This document shows positions 47,201 to 55,579 of a stretch of 64,000 nt of DNA, piece after piece. The notes below the pieces were generated by a model. It was not told the origin of the DNA. It searched no databases and saw nothing but the letters and a program-made list of their open reading frames with translations. The DNA is from Phallusia mammillata (Eukaryota > Chordata > Ascidiacea > Phlebobranchia > Ascidiidae), in contig QLIY01000514.1 in assembly GCA_003260075.1 (NCBI GenBank), positions 1 through 64,000 of the forward strand, written 5' to 3'. A program made the translations under genes and the position numbers. Position 1 is the first letter of the stretch, and every line of letters begins with the position of its first letter.

Positions 47201-48091
47201 TGGGAAGTGTTTTTCGCTCTCCGGGTATTTTCGCTCAAATCTTCCCTTCGGCTCGAAACGCTTTGAGGGTAGTTAACTCGTAAATGTCGGAGCAGCTTGC
47301 GAGGCATTCTTGAATGCAAGCTCACATCGTCTCTCAGGCGAGATCGTAGCCAGGAATCTGACGTCGGATTCCCGTGGGATCGGGTTTGTGCTCCTGATCC
47401 CTCTCCCATGCGTGAAGAAATCAACCACAAAAAGTTAAATCCCGGGCTTGGAAGTTTGTCGTACGTAGGAGCTCTACTACTCCATCTTCGGTTGCTACCC
47501 GCGTGTCTGATTGACGTCACTGGTGCTAACGTTACAGGTCTTGTAACCCGAGGTCGATGCAAATAAGTAACAAAGTTTGAATCCGTTTGCAGCCTTCGCC
47601 TTGTATCTGAAATGCAAAGGAAATGCTATTGATCTTATGTTTCCAAACACTGAAACAAACTTGAATGCGAATTTAATTTTGCGTTTTAAGCTTTCGTTGT
47701 GTCAGTGATTCAAAATTGTGATATTTTCAGAAAGTATTATTTTGGTAATGTTGGTTCGAATCCCAGCGAAGGAGTGTCATTTGTTTCCTATTTGAAAAAT
47801 AAATTTGCATATAATATTGGTGGGACAATTGTACTGTAAAAAATGTTGCGAATGACAGTTGAGTAATAAAGATAAGACACTTCAAAACTTAAAATTATAA
47901 TGTGTTTCAACTGCGTCAATCTGCTAAAACTACATCATTACATTATCAAAATAACATATACTTTTGTACTCACTTGATACAGAGGCCTCGGCGCCGAGCA
48001 ATAGCAACTTGCAAATGAGGAGATATTTGGCGGCTTGCCACAAGCCTTCACTATTGCTGTGCTGAAACCGCCAATGAGTCAATAAACGCAT
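15698..48091 (-). CDS. Secreted TIL-Ig-TSP1-VWD-C8-TIL-Ig protein with CILP carboxy half
   Basis: Twenty-six exons, 5' to 3': 47974-48091, 47114-47606, 45168-45458, 42877-43039, 40775-40859, 39991-40222, 37281-37450, 36066-36249, 35721-35865, 35243-35416, 34089-34290, 30189-30347, 29080-29195, 27622-27804, 26945-27177, 26232-26409, 25161-25257, 22661-22904, 21388-21475, 20652-20916, 20142-20243, 19544-19801, 18897-19170, 18207-18421, 17356-17555, 15698-16963. All junctions are GT-AG and keep phase, giving about 2,045 residues. The first exon supplies a signal peptide ([19 protein letters not shown]). The carboxy half aligns through its full length with cartilage intermediate layer protein as I remember it; the TIL, VWD and C8 modules are of the mucin/zonadhesin type. 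It should act in extracellular matrix or mucus-like coats. Two poly-C runs lie in the last exon. Alternative: two genes read through, but I see no internal stop, signal peptide or phase break. Confidence 0.85.
15953..16019. repeat. 67-base poly-C run inside last CILP-like exon
   Basis: Separates DMSD from the final PVFDVTPM...ECW part. It would encode poly-Gly on the minus strand and poly-Pro on the plus strand. Flanks are not duplicated, so it masks unknown coding sequence. Confidence 0.75.
17709..18052. repeat. 166-bp duplication joined by poly-C, CILP-like intron
   Basis: AATCAAGCATAGTTAATAGA begins both copies (about 17710 and 17885), with ten C at 17875-17884 between. Only a few substitutions separate them. 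Confidence 0.75.
20652..20916 (-). CDS. Ig domain 4 exon of the CILP-like gene
   Basis: [20 protein letters not shown] carries the first Ig cysteine, VHWYREG the tryptophan, and [11 protein letters not shown] the D.G.Y.C motif. It runs directly into the CILP Cys-rich part, the same position as the Ig domain in vertebrate CILP. A Ser/Asn-rich insert (about 20765-20800) sits in the middle. Confidence 0.85.
21388..22904 (-). CDS. Second TIL and TILa exons of the CILP-like gene
   Basis: Exon 22661-22904: [17 protein letters not shown], then [12 protein letters not shown] and SECPCLFKG, a trypsin-inhibitor-like cysteine-rich (TIL) domain. Exon 21388-21475 completes the following TILa with [17 protein letters not shown]. 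In mucins and zonadhesin TIL follows C8, as here. Confidence 0.85.
22905..25160. other. Intron with duplicated segment at poly-C 23195-23204
   Basis: About 23056-23190 is repeated at about 23206-23340. No exon or RNA is recognised in the rest; a TTTCCAAGTCCAAG stretch and AT-rich tracts only. Confidence 0.6.
25161..26409 (-). CDS. C8 domain exons of the CILP-like gene
   Basis: Exons 26232-26409 ([39 protein letters not shown]) and 25161-25257 ([23 protein letters not shown]). The cysteine and ACH spacing is that of the C8 domain that follows VWD in von Willebrand factor, mucins and zonadhesin. Confidence 0.85.
26450..26940. repeat. Two poly-C joined duplications in one intron
   Basis: CATTGCTGGAAATTTTGTTG occurs near 26452 and 26597 (C run 26586-26596). 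TTGAAAAAATAAGGCAGGTC occurs near 26752 and 26850 (C run 26840-26849). Neither copies an exon. Confidence 0.7.
26945..29195 (-). CDS. VWD domain exons of the CILP-like gene
   Basis: Exon 29080-29195 opens the domain with [20 protein letters not shown] and CGYILSKD, the GDPHY.TFDG signature. Exon 27622-27804 carries the middle ([24 protein letters not shown]). Exon 26945-27177 closes it with [11 protein letters not shown] and [16 protein letters not shown], the CG.CGNFNG-type calcium-site region in its short form. SWSEPDGS is the usual link into C8. Confidence 0.9.
27205..27600. other. Intron of the CILP-like gene, nothing recognised
   Basis: AT-rich, no ORF or element identified. Confidence 0.4.
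30189..30347 (-). CDS. Thrombospondin type 1 exon of the CILP-like gene
   Basis: [27 protein letters not shown] and [10 protein letters not shown] show the W..W, CS.TCG and C..C pattern of TSP1. The next codon is split with the exon that opens the VWD domain, so TSP1 sits immediately before VWD. Confidence 0.9.
30348..34088. other. 3.7-kb intron of the CILP-like gene
   Basis: Mostly AT-rich without recognised elements. The exception is 32160-32850, richer in CpG, with the plus-strand ORF described separately. A nested gene or an internal promoter is possible there. Confidence 0.5.
32301..32504 (+). CDS. Possible nested six-cysteine secreted cationic peptide
   Basis: From ATG 32301 a 67-residue frame opens with a signal-like [19 protein letters not shown] and then has six cysteines ([15 protein letters not shown]) and a strongly basic end ([14 protein letters not shown]). 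Longer frames start at 32205 and 32256. It lies in a CpG-rich island inside an intron of the minus-strand gene and on the opposite strand. I do not recognise the family. It may be chance. Confidence 0.25.
   Translation: MPLFVFALNALSLYSQASGCDVGNDVAPLNNESMRCLANCKGSCGLQNFAQCRNRPNRARRCFRQRR
34089..37450 (-). CDS. Ig domains 1-3 exons of the CILP-like gene
   Basis: Exon 37281-37450 ends the first TILa (TCVDGMLKC) and starts Ig1 ([19 protein letters not shown]). 36066-36249 ends Ig1 ([15 protein letters not shown]) and starts Ig2. 35721-35865 carries [20 protein letters not shown]. 35243-35416 ends Ig2 ([13 protein letters not shown]) and starts Ig3 (TADFRC). 34089-34290 ends Ig3 ([22 protein letters not shown]). 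Domains are split by phase-compatible introns, the usual hemicentin/CILP-like I-set style. Confidence 0.88.
36950..37135. repeat. Poly-C joined duplication in an intron
   Basis: TTGAGTGCTTTAAAAACCTT occurs near 36952 and 37039, with C run 37029-37038. The second copy has an extra CACTAGACAGCCCACATTAA segment. Confidence 0.65.
38069..38417. mobile_element. hAT-like element with internal poly-C duplication
   Basis: The 5' end CAGTGGTTCTCAAACT is the standard hAT-type terminus. The 3' side reads AGTTTGAGAACTATAAA, its inverted partner with mutations. Flanks GTTTATAC and CTTTATAC match in 7 of 8 bases. The 3' half is duplicated around C run 38302-38311, so the true element is nearer 240 bp. Confidence 0.6.
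38885..39105. repeat. Poly-C joined duplication in an intron
   Basis: TTATAACCGGCTCAGGGAAA at about 38889 and 39002; C run 38992-39001. Confidence 0.7.
39991..40222 (-). CDS. First TIL domain exon of the CILP-like gene
   Basis: [34 protein letters not shown] and [12 protein letters not shown] give the ten-cysteine TIL pattern, followed by the start of TILa ([16 protein letters not shown]). No VWD-C8 precedes it, unlike the usual D assembly. Confidence 0.88.
40775..48091 (-). CDS. N-terminal exons of the CILP-like gene
   Basis: Five exons, in genomic order 40775-40859, 42877-43039, 45168-45458, 47114-47606, 47974-48091. The start is taken at ATG 48091 because the following residues end in a hydrophobic run and small residues typical of a signal peptide; an in-frame ATG at 48118 is the alternative. 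The second exon is basic and low in structure ([15 protein letters not shown]). The third has an acidic Ser/Glu run ([14 protein letters not shown]) and then [18 protein letters not shown]. The fourth has [20 protein letters not shown]. The fifth is [12 protein letters not shown] recognise no domain here; the WxxW module of vertebrate CILP is absent. Confidence 0.7.
40860..42630. other. Intron, nothing recognised
   Basis: Only chance ORFs, such as 40891-41211 plus; an A-rich run at 41527. Confidence 0.4.
42631..42702 (-). pseudogene. tRNA-Trp(CCA) pseudogene
   Basis: The 72 bases fold as a tRNA with perfect D stem (GCGC/GCGC), perfect anticodon stem (TCTGA/TCAGA), loop CTCCAGA and anticodon CCA. 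The 5' two thirds is almost identical to animal tRNA-Trp. The T stem has two mismatches, including 53-61, and the acceptor stem has two (3-70, 5-68). So it is probably inactive. Confidence 0.75.
43040..45167. other. 2.1-kb intron, nothing recognised
   Basis: Only weak ORFs (43549-43782 plus, 44809-45054 minus). A palindromic CCTAGCTAGC region lies near 44486. Confidence 0.4.
45572..45792 (+). mobile_element. tRNA-derived SINE
   Basis: The head (45572-45643) has A box TAGCTCAGTTGG (45578-45589), B box GGTTTCAAATC (45622-45632), an anticodon-like stem GAGTC/GACTC and a partly paired acceptor, but no proper T stem. It continues into an unrelated body ending GGGCTGATCCCA. The tail part recurs at 60900-61008. 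It lies about 110 bp upstream of a CILP-like exon, in the intron, opposite to the gene. Confidence 0.65.
46155..46667 (+). CDS. Uncharacterised 170-codon ORF in an intron
   Basis: An open frame from a GTG codon through 46667, long for this AT-rich DNA. It contains several cysteines (VCCGTC) and no recognised motif. The first in-frame ATG is well inside (near TCRIYMY). No splice or TATA evidence. It may be a chance ORF or a relic of a mobile element. Confidence 0.15.
   Translation: MSEFVKLNNDQVKLELIYLHCGLNIAPGKPFLTNTAVFKHVSHIVPDHYNNQTLSGSGFFCSNLTNVFETHLTTVCCGTCRIYMYTHISDLILIFDNTLLVVGFGVRGKNFGQAPIVFCVTQQQDIYLALHQLNDKFVKLSRKFIVYDLHHSLKCLTYCLCQSSYLLSMP
46640..46865. repeat. Poly-C joined duplication in an intron
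   Basis: CTACTTACTCTCAATGCCTT at about 46645 and 46760; C run 46750-46759. Confidence 0.7.
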
Positions 48092-48118
48092 ATTCGTTGA
48101 GATCCACTCGTCAATCAA

Positions 48119-51100
48119 CTGCCCTCGTTCAGTTCCACTCGATACAAAGTAATGTGATTCATCTGGTTGCTTGTTTTACATTTGAACGCTGTGCCAGAGT
48201 TTGCGACACCTACTACAACGTAGTTTGTCACGAATACCTGCCAACTTTATTAATGTGTCTGCGTTTTGAATGCAAGTTTGCAGTCAATGCACTATACAGA
48301 TGAACACAATGAAGAAAAGTGAGTACTGCCGAGTGTTTTAAAGCGTAGTGGTTATTGTAATTATAATTTTGGTGGTTTCGCACAATACCACAGCAAAACA
48401 TAACATTAGATGAAGCATCAAGAAAATATCATTTGAATCTGTTGCAAACTTGCCTCTTTAACACTAATTTGTGCTAATTTCTTCAAAAGACATTTTACTT
48501 CGTTGTGATACAAATGCATTTCTCCTTCGCTTTGTAACTTAAGTGTACGAGAAAAGGGGTAAAATTTGTCGACAATGCATCTATTTCGAACTACCCTGCT
48601 TTGATTCTTTTCAAAACTATTTTTTGCTTGTTTGAAGACTGACTTATAGTAACAAGTGCGCTTCCAGTCTGTTTTATAATGGTAAGATAACGTAATCTCT
48701 GAAAAGAAACTACGCCAGAGTTTCTGGTGAAACAATGCAACTCTGCCGGGGGCTGGCTTTGATCACATTCTCGACATCCAAACAAGCGAGGCACAAACTT
48801 CCTGCCATGGCTCGCAATTGAAACGCAGTTTACCACGCTTCGTTGACAAGACTTCTAACCCTTACGTTCTACCGCGCTTCAGCTGATAAGGCAGAAGCCT
48901 TTGATGCGTTCAGTTTTACCGGTCAACACGGAGTGGCCGACACTTCATACTGAAGGCTAGCAAAACCGGTTCCTTTCTATATATATGCGTTTACCAACGA
49001 TTGGGACGAGAGCAGGGAGCCGCAGAAAACGCTCCGAATGATGCTAATAATGAATTTTTTTCTCGCTGCCTGAAGTAATCGTTTATCACTCGTCGGCGCG
49101 CGCCGCTATCGACCCCATTGTTTTACGTCTGCCCGCTTCAGCAGGTCGACTTCCCGCGTGTTTTTGGGCGGACCACCGGGGAAGAACAAACGAGCTTGGT
49201 CGAAGCCACAACGGCCGCGCACCCAACAATGACACCAAGTGCAGATTCGTCCACACAACTTCCCGGCGACGTTACGGGTCATTTAAATTTGTATATACAG
49301 CTTTAAACACCTGTAGTTCAGCGCCAAACAGAAAATTTGTGGTAAGCCGATTTTGAAGACAAAACAATCGTATGACTGCCTTTTTCTGTCACAATCTTTT
49401 CGAAAATTTGATTCTACATCATAGTTTTCGGCAAAACTCTTATTCTTAGCTGTCTTTTAAACTTAGAAGTTATAATTTTATATTTGTTAAAATTTGTGTT
49501 TGTCTGTCGATTTATTTTTATGAACCGTTATTTATAAGCCAAAGAAACCACAATTTAAAGTTTTATACCCCCCTCTCAAAAAAATGTTCAATTTAAACTG
49601 CTTTCAAATAGTTGCCAGCTAAATTTTGACTACACAAGGTAATACACACAGAAACCGTCTAATTTATCACAGCGATCCGGACCATCTACGCACCATTATA
49701 TCCACGACGACAGCATTCCTTCATGAACTCGCTCACAAAGCTCTAATGCCGAGCAGTGATCAGCGCGAAGTGAGAAGCGTGAAGTCGCCAGTGCTTCAGG
49801 CGAACTTACAGTCGAATGTTTATTTTGCTTTCCGCCTGATGAGACGATATTGGCATTAACTAAAGGCTCGCGTACCTCTTCATCCACTGCGCCTTTGTAC
49901 TGCAAAGAAACGATATGACGTAATTGTTTGTCAGCGTACCATTGCGGTCCTCTCATCCGACGAGGCGCTAAAGCGATTTCTGATGACGAACAAATAGGTT
50001 TTTGCTTTTATGTCATTACGTTTTTCCCCGCAAATGGCCGGAGCAGTTCGCCTTGTCGTAGAAATAAGATCCGTTAGTAATGTTTACGTAGTATTTCAGC
50101 GCACTCATGCGATAAATTACAAGCTAATGCATTTGCTTTCGGGAAAGATCTGCGATCCCAAATCCGCTAAATATGTTTTTACTGTCACTTTTAGAGCACT
50201 ACAAAACAAAGCTGACTTTACTAGGCACTAAAATAACTTTCTCAAACCTAAAATAAACTTCTTCGTCTGAGTAAACGAAATTAAAATATTTAGCATTACA
50301 TCTCTGTTCTCAAACTGCAAACTTAAAATTCCTCGTCAAGCTTTTTGCAGATTTAAGTGCAACATTATTACTTGCTATTTTTACACATCTTTTCTCGCCG
50401 TAAGGCTGGACGTGTTCAAAAACTGATTTAGGCTAACGTTTATGGATCAACTGTAAAAAACACAACTACCGTTTTCTGTCTTTCCATATTAGTCATCTGG
50501 TCAGGATAAATAACTGACCAAATTAAGCGGGGCAGAATATTGCTATTGTAAGTTAAAAATAAAACAAAGACACCAGAAACAAATTGTTACCGCGTTGTTG
50601 CTACTTGAAATCGACGTTTGTAAAGGACAAAAAAACTTCTTATTTTCTATTGCAGCCAACTGATTTAATAAAAAAATTAAAATTATTTCTTTAGTTTTTT
50701 CTCAAGAGGCTCAAAATTGCAGAAACTTAGAACGAAATTTAAATCGCTCAGAATGAAAAAGATTTATAAGTTTATTAATTTGCCGAATTTTCTATTTGAA
50801 TAAGATTTACCTGGTCATGTGGGAAAATACATTTATCCACTAGCATTTTCGATAATGAACTGCAAAACATTTTCTTTAAACTACTGTATACTTGCTTTCT
50901 AACTGGACTATTTGTTGTTTCTTGAAAGTAAGCTAACCATGAGAAATAATGCATTACCAGGATTGGAACTCGTTGCCTTTCGATTTCCAAGCTTTAACAA
51001 ATAAGTTACTTTTAAACAAACCAAGTCAAAACGGGGATCGCCTTATATGACTCACTTGCAGTTTTCAGAAACGACAAAGTTCAAGTAAAATCAAGCCCAA

Positions 51101-51290
51101 GGTCGACTGTTTCGGCGATTAAACTTTGCGCCACATTAACACAGCAGGCATCGACAACGCAGGAAAGTAATAAGCCTGGTTTCCTGTCACAACCTTAACT
51201 CGGCCAGTCCGCTTATTTCGCGTCTCTCGCCAAATGTGGGATTTATTCGATTTGTTGCCAACACAGGAATGGCTGCGTTTTATCGCCGTA
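48119..51290. other. Intergenic upstream of the CILP-like gene
   Basis: A CpG-richer patch at 48880-49290 holds TATATATA near 48980 and a GC-rich plus-strand ORF behind a CAGCAG acceptor-like site (49118-49306). It could be a promoter or first exon of an unseen plus-strand gene, or the distal promoter of the CILP-like gene. The rest is AT-rich with no supported feature. Confidence 0.3.
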
Positions 51291-51315
51291 ATCTCACCGA
51301 GCCCTCATCCGTCCT

Positions 51316-51975
51316 TTGTTTAGCTTGTGGTGTATTGGTCGGCATGCGGTGGTGATGTTTGTGTGCTGCAGCCAGCTTGTGGCGTCGCCAATGTACAGTT
51401 TACTCTGACAATATACTGCGAACAAACAACCTCTGGTGTCGTCTTTAAACGAATCTGAACCTTTTTGACTTTTTCTACGCTGCATAATCGCGTGCCCCCC
51501 CCCCTTTAGCTTGTGGTGTATTGGTCGGCATGCGGTGGTGATGTTTGTGTGCAGCATCCAGCTTGTGGCGTCGCCAATAAACAGTTTACTCTGACAATAT
51601 ACGTCGAACAAACAACCTTTGGTGTCGTCTTTAAACGAATCTGAAGCTTTTTGACTTTTTCTACGCTGCATAATCACGTACACAAAAATTTCTGAAAAAC
51701 ACATTCCTAAGAATCGACTGTTTTCTTTGTGATAAGGTTTTCTATCGTATATCCAGGTAAAATCTCTTAGCAAGTTGTACTTTTTAGTTTGTGTTTATAC
51801 TCATGTCTTAAACTAAACCATGATTTTTTTGTGAAACTGAGTGAAGAATTTCTTGACTTTTTCCTGTGCTGCATAATCATGTACACGAAACTCTCCAGAA
51901 CACGTTCCTAAGAATCGACTGTTTGTTTTGTCCTAAAACTTGTACATCCAAGTAAAACTCACCTAGTAATTTTTT
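51316..51975. repeat. Poly-C joined copy plus diverged tandem copy
   Basis: TTTAGCTTGTGGTGTATTGG occurs at 51317 and 51504 around C run 51495-51504. A more diverged copy of the following segment (CTGCATAATCA, CCTAAGAATCGACTGTT) recurs at about 51868-51930. The minus-strand 159-codon ORF over it gains length from the duplication. The first is an assembly-type copy, the second a real old tandem duplication. Confidence 0.6.
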
Positions 51976-52314
51976 TCAATTAAACATTTTCTTTCTTTTT
52001 TATTTCGTTGCTGTTTCAAACTAAGCCTATAAGTAAGACCAAAGCTACTATAGTAGCTATAGCTAGTGGAACAAACTGGCTGAACAGCACAAGTCAGATG
52101 GAAAGTAAAAAAGTTAAACCACATTTCTGCCGCTGCCAGTCACTCCAATTACGGTGTTTGTGGGTTATAATTGCACACTTCCTAATCCCAGCATGCGATT
52201 TCGAGATCCACACCTCGATTATGCCACACATTGACTCGTCGTTCCTCGTCTCATAATTGAACGATGGAATGTTTATTATGCATTTGTCAGAACTCCGCAG
52301 AAAGGTTTATTTTT

Positions 52315-52605
52315 GTACTGTTTAAGTTGGCATGATAGTAAGGTTCCCTTGGCAACAGTAATTTTGCAGAGGAGACAAGAATAAAGGTATAATTGCTGGT
52401 AGTTATGCAAATGTCCCGCATTAAAGAATATCCATGGTCCACATACACGGTTAGCAAGTTTCCCCCCCCCCTTAAGTTGGCATGATAGTAAGGTTCCCTT
52501 GGCAACAGTAATTTTGCAGTGGAGACAAGAATAAAGGTATAATTGCTGGTAGTTATGCAAATGTCCCTCATTAAAGAATATCCATGGTCCACATACACGT
52601 CTAAT
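52315..52605. repeat. Poly-C joined 135-bp duplication
   Basis: TTAAGTTGGCATGATAGTAA at 52321 and 52473; C run 52462-52471. The 220-codon minus-strand ORF across it is inflated by the duplicate and matches nothing I know. Confidence 0.7.
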
Positions 52606-53880
52606 TAAAAAAAATAGCTTTGGTTTATTAGACAACTGTAGAAAATTAGGAATTGGTAGAAATCGATAATGGTAGAAATGGTCACTTATTGGTATCACAA
52701 GACTAACTAAGTTAACCATTAATTTGTTGATAAATTTTCTTTTTATTTTGACACAACAATACCCAGACCATCCAATAAGTTTCACGATAAATGTGAAATA
52801 TTGCTTGTGGAAAGGTACTATCTGAAAAATTGATAAATGATACATATTAATTGGCACAAATTGTCTAAAACAATATTTTGAATGTGAGTGTACTTTTTTA
52901 TCAAGCAACATATACGTTGAATCCAAGTTTACTATCATAATAGATTCATTGTCTTTCCTTAACCACTTTTAGTTTGCCACCTGCGTAGCTCCCGTGTTTA
53001 CACTTTGTAATACAATAGCATTCATGTGCTAGTGCATTTCCTTCATCTTGTATGTCGGTTGCCAAAACTCCGACTTTACGTTAAATGGTGGAACTCTGTC
53101 GGAATAAGCGCATTCGCCTAACTGAGCAAATAACGATTTAAACTTGCAATCGTTCATCCGGGATATTCCATCGATCACCAAGGTTTTCAACTTTATCCGA
53201 TTCGAATCAACGCAGTGCTCGCAACCGTGCATCAATCTTCAGTGCGACGGATGCCTTTGCACAATGTGGATTAAGTGAATCCACACATACACATATGCAG
53301 TTGGTTGCCTTGGCGAGATGAGACATTCTGGGTGGGCTTCCTTATCGCACCCCCGCCGTATGTTGTGGAAACTTTGTTCACAAGTAAAATATATGAATGA
53401 GGTGATTTAATCGTTTTGCGTGGGTGATCTTTGATTTTTCGCCTCAGATACATTCATCAAATTTTGGGTAAAATTTCTTGAGGAGCTTCTGTTTATTGGC
53501 TACGGAGCGAATTGTTTTTACTCCAGCTTCTTTTCTTTCCACAAACAGTTAACCCCAAACAAATAAGTTAGGGTTGTCTGTAACTTTGTTTATCTCATGT
53601 AAAGTTTGAATTTTTTTCTCATATTTAGCGAACGTGTAATACTTATTTATATCCTAATTTTCTGTATTTGTAATTTATCACCATGTTTTATTGAAGTTTG
53701 CTGGTTAAGTATGCTTTTCCTTGCTGGTTTGTTTAAAAAAGTTAAAAGAAACTCAGTTAAAAATGAAGTGACATTTAGTGTTTGGTACAGGATCTATCCC
53801 GCAAGTAGTGGGCATCATTTTTGTCGACGATCACTGATTATATTTTAAATTATATGTAAAATAACTCCGGGTTTTCTTCC

Positions 53881-55179
53881 ATGGCCCGTAAATGTCTGGT
53901 GGATATGGTGTTGTTCACTATCAATAATGCCATAATAAGGTATGGAGAAAACGCATTCAAGCAGCAGAAAGGTATTGCCACTGGCGAAAATCATTCAGTG
54001 TCGCTCGCAAACATAGCTTTGCACTATGTTGTCGAAACAGCCACTGCAACTTTAAAGAAAGCGGAGATTTTTAAGCGGTACATAGATGACATCTTATGGA
54101 TTTCATTTGGCCAAAGTACCACAACTGCCATCAAAAAAGCGCTATATGAAGCATTCCTAAAAGTTGGACTTCAACTTACCTTTAGGGAATTTTCGAACAG
54201 GGATGTGACTGGTCGCGTGGAATTTTTGGATGTAGCCCACTGCTATTCGAGTTCGGACAAACTGCATTTTATAACCCAAGACCATATCAAAGAAACATCC
54301 AAGAACCGCTGTTTTTTGCATGGGACGTCGCATCACCCTCGTTACATTTTTCGTGGGATTGTGTTGGGTGAAGCATGTAGGCTAAGAAGATTAAATCAAA
54401 TGCAGGACGACTACATGCTAAGCCTGGAAAGACTTCGCGAGAAGTGCCACCGTTCCGGTTTTCCTGCATTAATCACGGAGCAATGTTTGGAAGTAGCAAG
54501 AGAATGGGTACAGTGTTTCGCACCGCCTAAAGAAAAAACAGACCAACATAGAATAGCTTGGGCTACATCGTTTCCACGGCTTCTCACGTTAACCACGAAA
54601 GAAAGGGATCTACAACCGCTCGCTAAAATCGTTTACAAAAATGCTTTAACCATCGGGAATGTTCTTACCAACTACAGAGGCTTGGCAAATGGACGTATGA
54701 AACAAATTGCCACCAGCCAATCGCGTCCATGCAAAAAGTGCGCGTTGTGTGGAAACCATGGCGTACATAAGGCGATGGTGTATGAGCAGTGTAATTTTGC
54801 CACACGCGGCAAAGATATTACATTAAAACAGGTGCTGGACTGCAAAAACTATGGTGTGTATGCGGCCACTTGCCGCATGTGTAAAGAACAATACATCGGT
54901 CAAACAAAAAAACGTTTTAGCACCCGATGGAACCACCATAGATCGGTATGAAAAGAACATGTTATTAAAGAAGGTAACGATAATGCAGCGCTGTTGCGCC
55001 ATTACGAAGTTAAACACCCTGAACTCTTCGCCACCTATCCCGATATTGCAGAGTGTTTTTGTGTCACGTTTTTAGAACAGCCGCCTTTTAAAGACTTGGA
55101 CGCTTGTGAAGCCAAGTGGCTTAAAATTACCCAAGCTACCATTAATATTCAAAAAATGGTTTTGCCCAGAGTGCGATAA
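53881..55179 (+). pseudogene. Penelope-like element, RT and GIY-YIG ORF with internal stop
   Basis: The frame reads through reverse transcriptase motifs (RYGENAFKQQKGIATGENHS, SLANIALHYV, KRYIDDILWI with the YxDD catalytic pair, VEFLDV). A CKKCALCGNH zinc-binding motif follows, and then a GIY-YIG endonuclease (YGVYAATCRMCKEQYIGQTK, RFSTRWNHH). TGA at 54949-54951 interrupts the frame; the same frame continues to 55179 with the end of the nuclease domain. Upstream of 53881 the frame closes within about 20 bp, and the amino half of the RT is absent, so the copy is 5'-truncated. RT plus C-terminal GIY-YIG defines Penelope-like retroelements. Confidence 0.9.
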
Positions 55180-55575
55180 CTTTATTTTATTATTTTATAT
55201 TTGTTCATTTCTTTTACTGGTTTTTATCGATTTTATTTGATATTTCATTTGGACTGGGTTGTTTGTTTGTGTCCACTCCAGAGTTTTTCGTTGCCCCTGG
55301 ACTAGACGGTTATCTCGTCTCTCCGCTTTTCCTCCTTTTTTATCAGGTTGCACTGTTCCCTTAGCGCTTGTTGCAGTGTGTGCCTTTCGTGTAGCTTAGA
55401 CGCAGTTCTGTTGCAGATCTTGCATAGTTAGCAAGGGCTTGTAGCAGGTTGCCGTTTCTCTTTGGTGTGTTTAATATGTATTTAGTTCATTGCTTGGTTT
55501 GTCTTACTTTTACACCCGTTGTTTCACAGAACGACTGAAGATGCCCTTTTGGGGTGAAATATATATCGTTTAACA
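55180..55575 (+). mobile_element. 3' end of the Penelope-like element
   Basis: Follows the ORF directly, T-rich, and ends after the CTGAAGATGCCC...GGGGTGAAAT motif typical of Penelope-like 3' regions. The exact end is not defined; no target duplication was identified. Confidence 0.5.
55535..55569 (+). ncRNA. Hammerhead-ribozyme-like core
   Basis: CTGAAGA, a short C/G hairpin (GCCC TTTT GGGG) and then GAAA reproduce the order of the hammerhead core CUGANGA - stem II - GAAA. One extra U sits before stem II, and stems I and III are only weakly paired. Penelope-like elements are known to carry hammerhead motifs, which supports the reading. Activity is doubtful. Confidence 0.35.
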
Positions 55576-55579
55576 ACTT

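Noticed and set aside
47755..47775. GGTTCGAATCCC B-box-like string
   Set aside because: No A box or tRNA fold around it.
51294..51773. 159-codon minus-strand ORF with internal repeat
   Set aside because: The repeat is a poly-C joined duplicate; no motif recognised.
52276..52938. 220-codon minus-strand ORF
   Set aside because: Length inflated by a duplicated 135-bp segment; no motif recognised.
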